DNA of 48,403 nt, from positions 1-48,403 of the forward strand of contig NZ_NFKI01000026.1 of assembly GCF_002160305.1 (NCBI RefSeq). Direction: 5' to 3'. A model generated the notes under the pieces. The model was not told where the DNA came from. It saw nothing but the letters and a program-made list of their open reading frames with translations, and did not search any database. Each line of letters opens with the position of its first letter. Within the stretch, counting starts at the first letter, position 1. A program made the translations under genes and the position numbers. The stretch comes from Pseudoflavonifractor sp. An184. GTDB lineage: Bacteria > Bacillota > Clostridia > Oscillospirales > Oscillospiraceae. Positions 24,493 to 32,928 of the stretch are shown here, piece after piece.

Positions 24493-25455
24493 ATGAATTT
24501 TCTGCACCTGAAATATTTCCTGCTTGTAGCCGAGGAGCTGAACATCACCCGGGCGGCGGAGCGCCTGTTCATCTCCCAGCAGTCCCTGAGCAACCACATC
24601 AGCAACATGGAGAAGGAGCTGGACGTGAAGCTGTTCACCCGCTCCCCCAAGCTGTCCCTCACCTACGCCGGCGACCTGCTGGTGGAGACGGCCACCCAGA
24701 TCCTGGACCTGCACAGCCAGTTTCTGGCCAAGGTGGGCGACATCAACCGCCACTACATGGGTGTCCTCCGGGTGGGCATCTCCCACACCTGCGGCCTGGC
24801 CCTCCTGCCGGAGATCCTGCCCCAGTTCCAGGCGGAGTTCCCCATGGTGGAGTTCTCCCTGTTTGAGGGCAACTCCACCCACCTGGAGGACGAGCTGGCC
24901 CACGGCCGGGTGGACCTGATCGTCTGCTTCCAGCCCATTATGATGGAGGGGGTGGAGGTGGTCCCCCTCACCGAAGAGAAGCTGATGATGGTGGTCCCAA
25001 AGTCCTTCACCGACGAGATCTTCGGGGAGCGGGCCGGCGAGATTCGGGAGCAGTTCTCCTCCGGGGCGGACATCGACTCCTTCCAGCACATGCCCTTCAT
25101 CCTCATCAAGCGGGGCAACCGCACCCGCAGCACGGTGGACCAGTATTTCAGCCGCCACTTCTTCAAGCCCAAGCTGATTCTGGAGACCGAGAACACCATC
25201 ACCACCCTGGCCATGGCGGAGGCGGGCATCGGCATCACCATCTGCCCGGAGCTGTTTTTGAAGACCATCCACGTGACCTCCTCCCGCTCCGCCTCCGACC
25301 CCCTGGACTTCTTCCCCCTCACCGACCCCTCCACCATCTGCAAGCTGGTGGTTGGCTACCGCCGGGACCGGTACCTGTCCCACTTCGGCGAGCGGTTCAT
25401 CCAGCTGGCGCAAAACGTTCTGGGGACTGCCGAGGACCAGCCCGCCGGTGCATGA
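24493..25455 (+). CDS. LysR family transcriptional regulator
   Basis: The protein has 320 residues from the ATG at 24493, with GGAAGGAG before it. The N-terminal winged helix is canonical (LNITRAAERLFISQQSLSNH followed by MEKELDVKLFTRS), and residues 95-300 form the effector-binding domain. A much longer open frame extends upstream over the dehydrogenase gene but is out of register with any homology. Placement back-to-back with the D-2-hydroxyacid dehydrogenase suggests that gene is its target. The inducer is unknown. Confidence 0.92.
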   Translation: MNFLHLKYFLLVAEELNITRAAERLFISQQSLSNHISNMEKELDVKLFTRSPKLSLTYAGDLLVETATQILDLHSQFLAKVGDINRHYMGVLRVGISHTCGLALLPEILPQFQAEFPMVEFSLFEGNSTHLEDELAHGRVDLIVCFQPIMMEGVEVVPLTEEKLMMVVPKSFTDEIFGERAGEIREQFSSGADIDSFQHMPFILIKRGNRTRSTVDQYFSRHFFKPKLILETENTITTLAMAEAGIGITICPELFLKTIHVTSSRSASDPLDFFPLTDPSTICKLVVGYRRDRYLSHFGERFIQLAQNVLGTAEDQPAGA

Positions 25456-25484
25456 CCCCCTCCTTCCGCACACCGCATCCACAG

Positions 25485-25518
25485 CGGCGGCCCCTCTGCG
25501 GGGCCGTCTTTATTATTT
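25485..25518 (+). terminator. Terminator of the second LysR gene
   Basis: GGCCCC/GGGGCC stem, extended imperfectly outward, with a 5-base loop, then GTCTTTATTATTT. Confidence 0.75.
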
Positions 25519-25530
25519 CCCGAAAAAGTC

Positions 25531-25559
25531 TGTCACGATCCGGGCCGCTGATTCGTATA
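25531..25559 (+). promoter_or_regulatory. Candidate ECF-type autoregulatory promoter
   Basis: TGTCAC and CGTATA are spaced by 17 bases, 24 bases before the sigma-factor start. A CGTA -10 is typical of some ECF promoters; a single copy makes this a weak call. Confidence 0.35.
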
Positions 25560-25582
25560 CCCGGTGAAAGGAGGATGAGGCC

Positions 25583-26071
25583 ATGACGGAATGGAGCCAG
25601 CCGGACCAGGCGGAGCGCTTCGTCCGGGAGTACGCCGACCCCATCCTGCGGGTGTGCGCCGCCTACTCCCTGGGCCGCTCGGACGCCCAGGACATCTGCC
25701 AGGACATTTTTCTCACCCTGCTGGAGGAAACACGGACCTTTGACACCCCGGGCCACGAGCGGGCCTTTATCCTGCGGTGCGCCATCAATGCCTGCAAGGA
25801 CATCCTGAAAAGCAGCCGGTTCCGCCGCACCGCCCCATTAGAGGAGGCGGAGCGGGTGGCCGCCCCGGCGCCGGGGGAGGAGCATGCGGTGTGGCAGGCG
25901 GTGGCGGAGCTGCCCGCCAAGGAGCGCATCTTAGTGTATCTGTTTTACTGCGAGGGCTACGGCCTGGAGGAGGCCGCCCGGATGTGCGGCTGCTCCTACG
26001 CCGCCGCCCGGCAGCGGCTGAGCCGGGCCAGAAAACGCCTGCGGACGGAATTGGAGGTGTACCATGGGTGA
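25583..26071 (+). CDS. ECF-type RNA polymerase sigma factor
   Basis: The 162-residue protein has region 2 (YSLGRSDAQDICQDIFLTLLE with the downstream FILRCAINACKDIL) and region 4 (LPAKERILVYLFYCEGYGLEEAARMCGCSYAAARQRLSRARKRL). Both are standard for ECF sigma-70 factors. AAAGGAGG precedes the ATG. It overlaps the next gene, a membrane protein, by 8 bases, the arrangement of a sigma factor with its anti-sigma partner. Confidence 0.93.
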   Translation: MTEWSQPDQAERFVREYADPILRVCAAYSLGRSDAQDICQDIFLTLLEETRTFDTPGHERAFILRCAINACKDILKSSRFRRTAPLEEAERVAAPAPGEEHAVWQAVAELPAKERILVYLFYCEGYGLEEAARMCGCSYAAARQRLSRARKRLRTELEVYHG

Positions 26072-27269
26072 TTTGAGACATTCCTTCGACCCCGTCTTCT
26101 TTACCCAGGAAGAAAAGGAACAGCTGACAGCCCGCCTGCGTCAGGCGGCGGAACAGGAGGACAACATGAAAGATTCCACCAAACGCGCCATCCGGCACAC
26201 CAGCCACCGCCTCATCATCGGGGTGGCCGTGGCGGCCGCCCTCACCACCGGGGCCCTGGCCGCCGCCGTGGGGGGCGGCCTGATGGGCTACTTCGAGGCC
26301 CGCACCCCCGAGGACCAGAGCACTCTGGAGGAGGGCATCTACCAGTTAAACCGCAGCGAGACCTACAACGGCTGGACCGTGGAGCTCACCGACTGTATCG
26401 GGGACGATTCCAACGTCTACCTGTGGGTGGACGTGACCGCCCCGGAGGGGACGGCCCTGACCCCGCCGGAAGGAGGATGGATCAGCTCCAGCTTTCAGGC
26501 GGAACTGCCCGAGGATGTCTCCGCGGCAATGATGACCAGCCTGACTGCCCTGCCGGACGAGGACGCCGGAGACAACCGCATTTCCTTCTGCATTATGATC
26601 AACGCCGTCTCGGGGGACCTGCGGGGAAAGCAGGTGGACATCACCATCGAGCCCATCACGGAGAGCTGGGTGACCACGGGGGAGAATGGGGACCTTGTAT
26701 TCCATGAAGGAGGCACGCTCACCGAGGCCATCCGGGACCACAAGTGGGTGTTTGAGGATGTGATGCTGGATTACCCCGACCAGACCATCCGCCTGGAGCC
26801 CCATGTGGAGGTCCCCTATCTGGACGGCACCGCCACCCTCACAAAAGTGGAGATCTCCCCCCTGAATACCCTGGTGCGCATTGAGGGCGGCTCCTGCTAC
26901 GATCACCACAACCGCCTGGAGGATTCCCCTGCTGTGGACTCCAGCGGCACAGAGGAGGTCATCGAGGTGGACGGCTTCACTATCACCGTGGACGACGGCT
27001 CCGGGGCGGATGCCTACTGGAATGACTTCATCTGCTGGGACGCCCTAGAGACCGCGCTGGTGATGAAGGACGGCGCCATCGTGGAGCCCTCGAAGAACGG
27101 AGGAGGCTCCGGCTGTCAGGACGGAGTCAGCAACGACGTCTACCAGGGACCGCCCTATGTGGAGAGAAAGTTTCAGTATGCCGAGAGCAGCAATGCCCCC
27201 CGGGTCATTGATCCCAGCCAGGTGGACTATATCCTGGTGTGCGGCGTGCGCATCGACCTGCCCCAGTAA
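26064..27269 (+). CDS. Membrane-anchored putative anti-sigma factor (DUF4179-like)
   Basis: The 401-residue protein has a short acidic cytoplasmic N-terminus (residues 1-45, FTQEEKEQLTARLRQAAEQE), one membrane helix near residues 52-72 (LIIGVAVAAALTTGALAAAV), and a large extracytoplasmic beta-rich domain. Its layout and 8-base overlap with the ECF sigma gene fit a transmembrane anti-sigma factor of the DUF4179 type. The cytoplasmic part lacks the zinc-binding HxxxCxxC motif. Ligand sensed is unknown; the anti-sigma role is inferred from position and topology. Confidence 0.75.
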   Translation: MGDLRHSFDPVFFTQEEKEQLTARLRQAAEQEDNMKDSTKRAIRHTSHRLIIGVAVAAALTTGALAAAVGGGLMGYFEARTPEDQSTLEEGIYQLNRSETYNGWTVELTDCIGDDSNVYLWVDVTAPEGTALTPPEGGWISSSFQAELPEDVSAAMMTSLTALPDEDAGDNRISFCIMINAVSGDLRGKQVDITIEPITESWVTTGENGDLVFHEGGTLTEAIRDHKWVFEDVMLDYPDQTIRLEPHVEVPYLDGTATLTKVEISPLNTLVRIEGGSCYDHHNRLEDSPAVDSSGTEEVIEVDGFTITVDDGSGADAYWNDFICWDALETALVMKDGAIVEPSKNGGGSGCQDGVSNDVYQGPPYVERKFQYAESSNAPRVIDPSQVDYILVCGVRIDLPQ

Positions 27270-27279
27270 ATATGCGGAA

Positions 27280-27306
27280 AGCGGCCCCAGGCGGGGCCGC
27301 TTTTTT
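27280..27306 (+). terminator. Terminator of the ECF sigma operon
   Basis: A 9-bp perfect stem AGCGGCCCC/GGGGCCGCT with a 4-base loop, followed by T5. Confidence 0.92.
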
Positions 27307-27313
27307 GCGCGGA

Positions 27314-28108
27314 GGCGGGTCTGGGACCCGCCCCTACAAAAAATGGGGACGTATCAGGTATGCCGTAGGGGCCGGACACTGGCCGGCCCGGAAACGGGCG
27401 GCCCGGTGTGCCGCCCCTACAAAAATACGGAAACCTGTCCGGTGAACGCCGTAGGGGCCGGTCCCAGACCGGCCCGCAGATGTACGCGGCGCGCCGAGGC
27501 CGTCGCGCCCTACGGTCCTGTAACCTCCGAAGCGGGCGGCCAAAGGCCGCCCCTACGGCGGATTTCGGGAAACCGGCGGGAGGGACAAGCCCCTCCCCTA
27601 CGATAAAAACGTAGCGGTTTGGGGTTTGCGTAGGGGAGGCCCTTGGGCCTCCCGCCGGGATTTGCACCAGTCCACGCCTGCTCGGCAAAGCCAGGCGCGG
27701 CGGCGGAACCGCGCCAGTCACAATTTTCCACTCGGCCAGGGCCCAGTGGCCCGGCGGGAATTTAGACACTCACTCAGATTTTGCGCGCCGGAAGGGCTTT
27801 AATGCGAGACAGGAGCGCCCCCCGTAAAGGGGGCCCGGGGGAAAGCCGTCATTGGCGAACAAAGTTCGCCTCTGCGGCGTCCCCCGGCGGCGTTTTGGTT
27901 ACTTTGCCGCCGCGGGCAAAGTAACCCGCCGTCCGCAGACGGCGGAATTCCCTGCAATACGGCGCGCCGAGGTCGTCGCGCCCTACGCCCGGAAAAAGGC
28001 TGTTCCCTCATCGCCCCCTCATCCGTCTGGCCTTCGGCCAGCCACCTTCCCCCCAGGGGGAAGGCTTTTGCGGGGGAAGGCTTACAGGCGGCTGATAGCC
28101 GCCCCTAC
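27314..28108. repeat. Dense cluster of GC-hairpin plus CCCCTAC repeats
   Basis: At least ten units occur at 27314, 27365, 27396, 27451, 27488, 27533, 27576, 27630, 27961 and 28087. Each is a palindrome of about 18 bases whose outer edge continues into CCCCTAC or, inverted, GTAGGGG. Arm sequences differ between units while the CCCCTAC tail is constant. The segment 27780-27960 holds a TTTTGCGCGCCGG end and a GGTTACTTTGCC/GGCAAAGTAACC hairpin; 28014-28067 is a CTCATCC two-hairpin unit. No gene is seen in 27270-28248. Confidence 0.88.
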
Positions 28109-28163
28109 ACAGAAGAACGGCGGTGAAATACCCCGCCTTCATAAAATCTTAAGAGGTTCTTAA

Positions 28164-28207
28164 TTGATTTTCCTTCCTCCCCGGCATATACTCAGTGTAC
28201 TAATACA
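28164..28207 (+). promoter_or_regulatory. Promoter and operator of the GntR/ABC operon
   Basis: TTGATT (28164-28169) and TATACT (28187-28192) are spaced by 17 bases. Directly after lies the inverted repeat TGTACTAATACA (28196-28207), the shape of a YtrA-type GntR operator, overlapping the expected transcription start. This predicts autorepression. Confidence 0.78.
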
Positions 28208-28248
28208 GTTCATACAGATATCAGATATAAGCGGAAAGGAGGAAGCGC

Positions 28249-28620
28249 ATGCTGAATCTGGACTATCGGGACGCCCGGCCCATCTATGAGCAGGTGCGGG
28301 ACGGCCTGCGCCGCCTGATGGTCACCGGGGCCATTCAGGAGGGGGAGAAGCTGCCCTCGGTGCGGTCCCTGGCCAGCCGCCTGGCCATCAACCCCAACAC
28401 CATTCAGCGGGCCTACGAGTCCCTGGAGGCGGAGGGCTATCTGTACTCCGTGCCGGGGAAGGGCTCCTTCGCCGCCCCCCACACGGGGGTGGACCAGGGG
28501 CGGAAGGAGGAGCTGCTGGGCCGCTTTGACGCGGTGGCGGCGGAGCTGCTGTTCCTGGGCGTGGGAGGAGAGACGCTGGTGGAGCGGGTGCACCGGCTGG
28601 AAGGAGGAGAAACGGCGTGA
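28249..28620 (+). CDS. GntR family transcriptional regulator, YtrA subfamily
   Basis: The 123-residue protein has the GntR winged helix (PIYEQVRDGLRRLMVTGAIQ, LPSVRSLASRLAINPNTIQR, AYESLEAEGYLYSVPGKGSF) and only a short C-terminal helical tail, as in the YtrA subfamily that represses adjacent ABC exporter operons. Its stop overlaps the ATPase start by 4 bases. An AAAGGAGG site precedes the ATG. Its likely operator lies in its own promoter. Confidence 0.93.
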   Translation: MLNLDYRDARPIYEQVRDGLRRLMVTGAIQEGEKLPSVRSLASRLAINPNTIQRAYESLEAEGYLYSVPGKGSFAAPHTGVDQGRKEELLGRFDAVAAELLFLGVGGETLVERVHRLEGGETA

Positions 28621-29519
28621 TCCAAGTCAACAACGTGGTAAAAACCTTCGACGGGTTCCGGGCCCTGGACGGCCTGACCATGTCGGTGGAGGGGGGCTCC
28701 ATTTACGGCCTGGTGGGCCCCAACGGAGCGGGCAAGTCCACCATCCTGCGGCATATCATGGGGGTGTACCGGCCCGACTCGGGCTCCATTCTGGTGGACG
28801 GCCAGCCGGTGTATGAAAATCCGGCGGTGAAGGGCCGCATGGCCTGGATTCCCGACGACCTCTACTACTTTCTGTCCGCCTCCACCCGGGACATGATGCG
28901 GTTCTACCGGGGGCTGTATCCCCAGTTTGACGACAAGCGGTACCAGGCCCTGCGGGACGCCTTCCCTGCCGTGGACGAGGCGCAGCCCATCCGGAGGCTG
29001 TCCAAGGGCATGCAGAAGCAGTCCGCCTTCTGGCTGTCCCTGTGCTGCATGCCGGACATCATGGTGCTGGATGAGCCGGTGGACGGCCTGGACCCGGTGA
29101 TGCGGCGGCAGGTGTGGTCCCTGCTCATGGGGGACGTGGCCCAGCGGGGGACCACCGTGCTGGTGTCCTCCCACAACCTGCGGGAGCTGGAGGACGTGTG
29201 CGACCACGTGGGCATTCTCTCCCACGGCAAGGTCCTGCTGGAGCGCTCTCTCACCGATCTCCAGGACAACATCCTGAAATTGCAGGTGGCCTTCCGGGAC
29301 GGGGAGCTGCCCAGGCTGCCGGAGGAGCTGAACGTGCTCCACGTGACCCAGGTGGGCCGGGTGCACACCCTCATCGTCCGGGGCAGCCCGGAGGAGATCA
29401 AGGGCCGGGTGGCCGCCCTGGACCCCCTGTTCCTGGAGGCCCTGCCCCTGTCGTTGGAGGAGATCTTTATTTATGAGCTGGGAGGTGAGGACTATGCGGT
29501 CCGGGACATCGTTCTTTAA
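28617..29519 (+). CDS. ABC transporter ATP-binding protein
   Basis: The 300-residue ATPase has Walker A GPNGAGKST, signature-type RLSKGMQKQ, Walker B IMVLDEPVDGLD and the H-loop SSHNL. The start is a GTG inside the GntR stop region. The last 80 residues form a C-terminal domain common in drug or bacteriocin exporters of the YtrB type. It partners with the following permease, with which it overlaps by 26 bases. Likely responds to cell-envelope stress through the GntR regulator; substrate unknown. Confidence 0.93.
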   Translation: MIQVNNVVKTFDGFRALDGLTMSVEGGSIYGLVGPNGAGKSTILRHIMGVYRPDSGSILVDGQPVYENPAVKGRMAWIPDDLYYFLSASTRDMMRFYRGLYPQFDDKRYQALRDAFPAVDEAQPIRRLSKGMQKQSAFWLSLCCMPDIMVLDEPVDGLDPVMRRQVWSLLMGDVAQRGTTVLVSSHNLRELEDVCDHVGILSHGKVLLERSLTDLQDNILKLQVAFRDGELPRLPEELNVLHVTQVGRVHTLIVRGSPEEIKGRVAALDPLFLEALPLSLEEIFIYELGGEDYAVRDIVL

Positions 29520-31458
29520 CGGCACCCTGTACCGGAAGGCGTTTTTCCGGTTCTGGCCCATCTGGGCTATCTACGGGATACAGTGGCTGCTGCTGATTCC
29601 CATGCCTCTTCTGACCACCGCCCTTCAGGGCCGGAATCCCGGCGCCACCAGCATGGCCGACTATCTGTTCATGATGGCCCAGGAAACGCCGCCTTCCCTT
29701 CTGGTCTTTGGCTCCATGTCCGCGGCGGTGGCGGGCGTCATCTGCGCCATGGCTGTGTTTGCCTATCTGTACTCCAGCCGGTCGGCCTGTACCATGCACG
29801 CCCTTCCTCTTCGGAGAGAGACTCTGTTTGTCTCCCACTACCTGGCCGGGCTGTCCTTCCTGCTGCTGCCCCACCTGGCGGTGTACGCCCTGACGGTGGC
29901 GGTGGAGGCCGCCCTGGGGTGTCTGGGGCTGTGGCCCCTGACTCAGTGGCTGCTGTGCCAAAGCGGGATGTGCCTGTTCTTCTACTCCTTCGCCGTGTTC
30001 TGCGCCATGTTTACCGGCAATCTGGTGGCCCTTCCCCTGTTTTACGGCATTCTGAACTTTCTGGCGTATGCTCTCACCAGCCTGGCGGAAAACGTGTGCT
30101 ATGCGTTTCTGTTCGGCTTCCAGCGCTTCCCCAGCGCCCTGTGGGAGGCGGTAGCCTGGCTGACCCCCTGGCTGAGTCTGGCCGATGCCCTCCACATTGA
30201 CCACTATGTAGATGCAGGTCCGGTTTTGGCGGCACCCTCCACCACGGCGATTTATGCCGCCGCCGGGCTGGTCTTTGCCGCGGCCGCCCTGCTGGTATAC
30301 CGGGTGCGGCATGTGGAGTCCGCCGGAGACGTGGTGGCCGTGAAGGTGGTCCGTCCTGTGTTCCGGTACGGCTTCGCCCTGTGTGCCGGTCTCACCGGCG
30401 GGGTATGGACCTCCTCTCTTCTCATGCAGGACAGTACCACCGCCCTCACCTTCTGGGTGGTCTTCTGGGGCGTGGTTGGCTGCTTTGCGGCAGAAATGCT
30501 GTTGAAAAAATCCTTCCGGGTCCTGAATGCCTGGAAGGGGAGCGTGGCCCTGGGGGCGGTGATGCTGCTCCTGTGCCTGAGCGTGAGCCTGGACTGGTAC
30601 GGCTATGAGGACCGGGTGCCCGCATCGGACCAGGTGGAGTCGATAGAGATCTACGGCCTGTCCTCCGCCCCCTACGACGGTGCCGACAGCAGCATAACCT
30701 TAACCACCCCGGAGAATATCCAGCGGGTCATTCAGTTCCACCAGATGGCCGTCCAGATGGAGGACCAGCAGTACGACGGCCAGAACACAGACGGATACCT
30801 GTATGTTCATCTGACCTATACCCTGGCCGACGGCCGGGTGATGGAGCGGGTCTATAACAATCTGCCCCTCCGTGAGGACGATCTGGGGACCGAGGGCACC
30901 TTTGCCAATTTGGCCAATCAACTTTTGTCCGACCGGGAGCTTGTGGCGGAGATGTACGATTTTGAAACCGTGGAGCAGGGCCGCCTGGTGGAGGCCTATC
31001 TGGATTCGGTGTGGAACACCCGAACCCAGGGCTATGAGACGGTATACATTGACGGCTCCACCCAGGCGCTGTATGACGCGGTGAAGCAGGACTTCGCCGA
31101 GGGCACCATTGGAATTCGTTATCTGCTGGACAACAGCCAGGCGCGGCTGGACAACACCTGCGTCACCGACCTGCACTTCACTGTGGAGGTACCCCAGACC
31201 GCCTCCACCCCCGGAACCGGGGACCGGGCCGCCTCGGAGATGGTGAGCTATGACTGGTATATCACCCTCACCCCCAACGCCTCCCACACCCTGGCCCTGC
31301 TCCGGGAGTTGGGTGCCCTGGATGAGACCCACATCGCCCCCACCTATGGGGAATACCTGTCGGATACGGAGACCACCTATGACGGCTACCGCAATCCGGA
31401 CGGGAGCATCCCCGAGGACATCCTCTACGACGCCCCCGCCACCCGGACGGTGTCCTGA
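29494..31458 (+). CDS. ABC transporter permease with extracytoplasmic domain
   Basis: The 654-residue protein starts at the ATG at 29494, seven bases after GGAGGT. The N-terminal part has about eight membrane helices in two groups (residues 15-240 and 285-375). Residues from about 385 to the end form a soluble, probably external domain with acidic loops and no Cys. The layout resembles DUF6449-type permeases paired with YtrB-like ATPases. The large outer domain may bind the exported compound. Third gene of the GntR operon. Confidence 0.85.
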   Translation: MRSGTSFFNGTLYRKAFFRFWPIWAIYGIQWLLLIPMPLLTTALQGRNPGATSMADYLFMMAQETPPSLLVFGSMSAAVAGVICAMAVFAYLYSSRSACTMHALPLRRETLFVSHYLAGLSFLLLPHLAVYALTVAVEAALGCLGLWPLTQWLLCQSGMCLFFYSFAVFCAMFTGNLVALPLFYGILNFLAYALTSLAENVCYAFLFGFQRFPSALWEAVAWLTPWLSLADALHIDHYVDAGPVLAAPSTTAIYAAAGLVFAAAALLVYRVRHVESAGDVVAVKVVRPVFRYGFALCAGLTGGVWTSSLLMQDSTTALTFWVVFWGVVGCFAAEMLLKKSFRVLNAWKGSVALGAVMLLLCLSVSLDWYGYEDRVPASDQVESIEIYGLSSAPYDGADSSITLTTPENIQRVIQFHQMAVQMEDQQYDGQNTDGYLYVHLTYTLADGRVMERVYNNLPLREDDLGTEGTFANLANQLLSDRELVAEMYDFETVEQGRLVEAYLDSVWNTRTQGYETVYIDGSTQALYDAVKQDFAEGTIGIRYLLDNSQARLDNTCVTDLHFTVEVPQTASTPGTGDRAASEMVSYDWYITLTPNASHTLALLRELGALDETHIAPTYGEYLSDTETTYDGYRNPDGSIPEDILYDAPATRTVS

Positions 31459-31467
31459 AAAACGCAG

Positions 31468-31507
31468 CCGGCCCCGGACCACAAAAATGGTCCGGGGCCG
31501 GTTTTCC
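31468..31507. terminator. Terminator between the ABC operon and the LytTR operon
   Basis: A 14-bp perfect stem CCGGCCCCGGACCA with a 6-base loop followed by TTTTCCTTTT; the left side has only a short A-run for the convergent operon. Confidence 0.88.
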
Positions 31508-31509
31508 TT

Positions 31510-32307
31510 TTATTTCCGTTTGACCCGTCTCCACGCCCCGCCCGCGGCGTTTCCCGCCAGGGCCGGGAGGGCGAACAGCAGGCTGTGGAACAGGGCCGTA
31601 TGGTTGTAGGCGATCAGGGCCACCGGGACATAGAGGAGCCCCCCCGCCAGGGGGTACAGGGGACAGAAGCCCGCCCTCCGCCCCAGGGAGAAGCCGGAGC
31701 AGAACCCCGCCGCCGGCAGCACTGCAAAGGGGAACAGCAGCCCGGAAAAGACGGGCACATCCACCACAAAGGTCCCATCCACCCACCGGGCCAGCAGGGG
31801 GGCCGCCACACAGATGAGGGCCAGCAGGGGCAGATAGGGCAGCGTCTCCCGCCATTTCAAGGGGCTGGGCCCCGGGGAGAGGCCCAGGCGGCGGCGCAGG
31901 TCGGCCACCTCCCAGTACCAGCCCACATACCGCCCCAGCCACACCAGCAGGTACAGCAGGGCCAGGATGCCCAGCCAGCCCGCCAGATAGTCCGGGCGCT
32001 TCACCTGGAAGCACAGCCGCAGCAGGAGTAGCACCTCCAGGGCGGTGAGGGCGAAGTGGGCCAGGGACCGGACCACTAGCGCGGGGCCCTCCCCGGCAAA
32101 GGGGAGGGCCGCCGTCCCCACCGTGGCCCCCAGGGCGGCGCACAGGGCCAGGAGCACAACTCCCGCTCCCCCCTGCCCCAGTGCCAGGACCAGGGGCTGT
32201 CCCGCCCCGCCCTCTCCCAGCAGGGGCCCCCACAGGACCGCCCCCAGCAGCAGGCCGGCCAGCCCACCCAGGGCGGCCAGCAGCACCCCCGTTCTCCTCT
32301 CGTTCAC
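31510..32307 (-). CDS. Membrane protein, DUF3021-like partner of LytTR regulator
   Basis: The protein has 265 residues from the GTG at 32307 (AGGAGG upstream), with about seven hydrophobic helices. The segment SLAHFALTALEVLLLLRLCF and the nearby aromatic-rich YVGWYWEVADLRRRL resemble DUF3021, a family almost always encoded next to LytTR regulators. It is longer than typical DUF3021 proteins (about 140 residues), having an added C-terminal four-helix part. It overlaps the LytTR gene by 4 bases. A role in controlling LytTR activity at the membrane is inferred. Confidence 0.7.
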   Translation of the reverse strand: MNERRTGVLLAALGGLAGLLLGAVLWGPLLGEGGAGQPLVLALGQGGAGVVLLALCAALGATVGTAALPFAGEGPALVVRSLAHFALTALEVLLLLRLCFQVKRPDYLAGWLGILALLYLLVWLGRYVGWYWEVADLRRRLGLSPGPSPLKWRETLPYLPLLALICVAAPLLARWVDGTFVVDVPVFSGLLFPFAVLPAAGFCSGFSLGRRAGFCPLYPLAGGLLYVPVALIAYNHTALFHSLLFALPALAGNAAGGAWRRVKRK

Positions 32308-32762
32308 AGGGCCCCCTCCTCTCCCAACAGCGCCTGCTTGATGCGCTTCACATACCGCCGGGACACATAGCACACCGCCGCCCCGTCCCCCAGGGTCATG
32401 CGGATGGTCCCCGTGAGGGACAGGTCCAGGGCCGTGATCTTCCGGCTGTTCACCAGCTCCGAGTGGGACACCCGGAGAAACCCCCGGCGGACCAGCCGCT
32501 CCTCCAGCTCATACAGCCGCAGGCGGACGGCGTAGACCCCGGCCTCCGTCTGGGCGGACACCCCCTTGCCGTCGGTGTAGAAGCGGTAGACCTCCCCCGG
32601 CTCCAGCAGCACCGCCCGCTCCCCCCGGAAGGCGGGCACCGGCCCCAGGAACACCCCGGACAGGCGCTGGGCCAGCTCTTGCAGCTCCGGGGTGTCCGCC
32701 CCGGCGTAAATCACCGCCCGGGGCTCCTTCCGCCCGGGCTCCAGTCGGATCTCCACCTCCAC
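32304..32762 (-). CDS. LytTR family DNA-binding regulator
   Basis: The protein has 152 residues from the GTG at 32762, behind GGGAGGGAG. The C-terminal 100 residues are a LytTR domain (GEVYRFYTDGKGVSAQTEAG, LYELEERLVRRGFLRVSHSE, VNSRKITALDLSLTGTIRM, SRRYVKRIKQAL). There is no receiver domain, so it belongs to the small LytTR group that works with a membrane partner (DUF3021). That partner is encoded immediately downstream with a 4-base overlap. Targets are unknown; autoregulation is usual. Confidence 0.9.
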   Translation of the reverse strand: MEVEIRLEPGRKEPRAVIYAGADTPELQELAQRLSGVFLGPVPAFRGERAVLLEPGEVYRFYTDGKGVSAQTEAGVYAVRLRLYELEERLVRRGFLRVSHSELVNSRKITALDLSLTGTIRMTLGDGAAVCYVSRRYVKRIKQALLGEEGAL

Positions 32763-32882
32763 GGCGCTCCCTCCCCTCCTGATTTCCTTGGCCCCAGTAT
32801 ACCCGCCTTTTCCGCCCCCGTCCACACTTTCGGGACAGCCGGTCGTTTTCTCCGCCTACTCGGCGGGAGGCCTCGTACAGAC

Positions 32883-32914
32883 AAAAAAATCCCGGGCCGC
32901 AGGCGGCTCGGGAA
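32883..32914 (-). terminator. Terminator of hsp20
   Basis: On the minus strand TCCCGAGCCGC and GCGGCCCGGGA form a near-perfect stem followed by T7. Confidence 0.9.
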
Positions 32915-32928
32915 TTTCAGCTTGGTTA

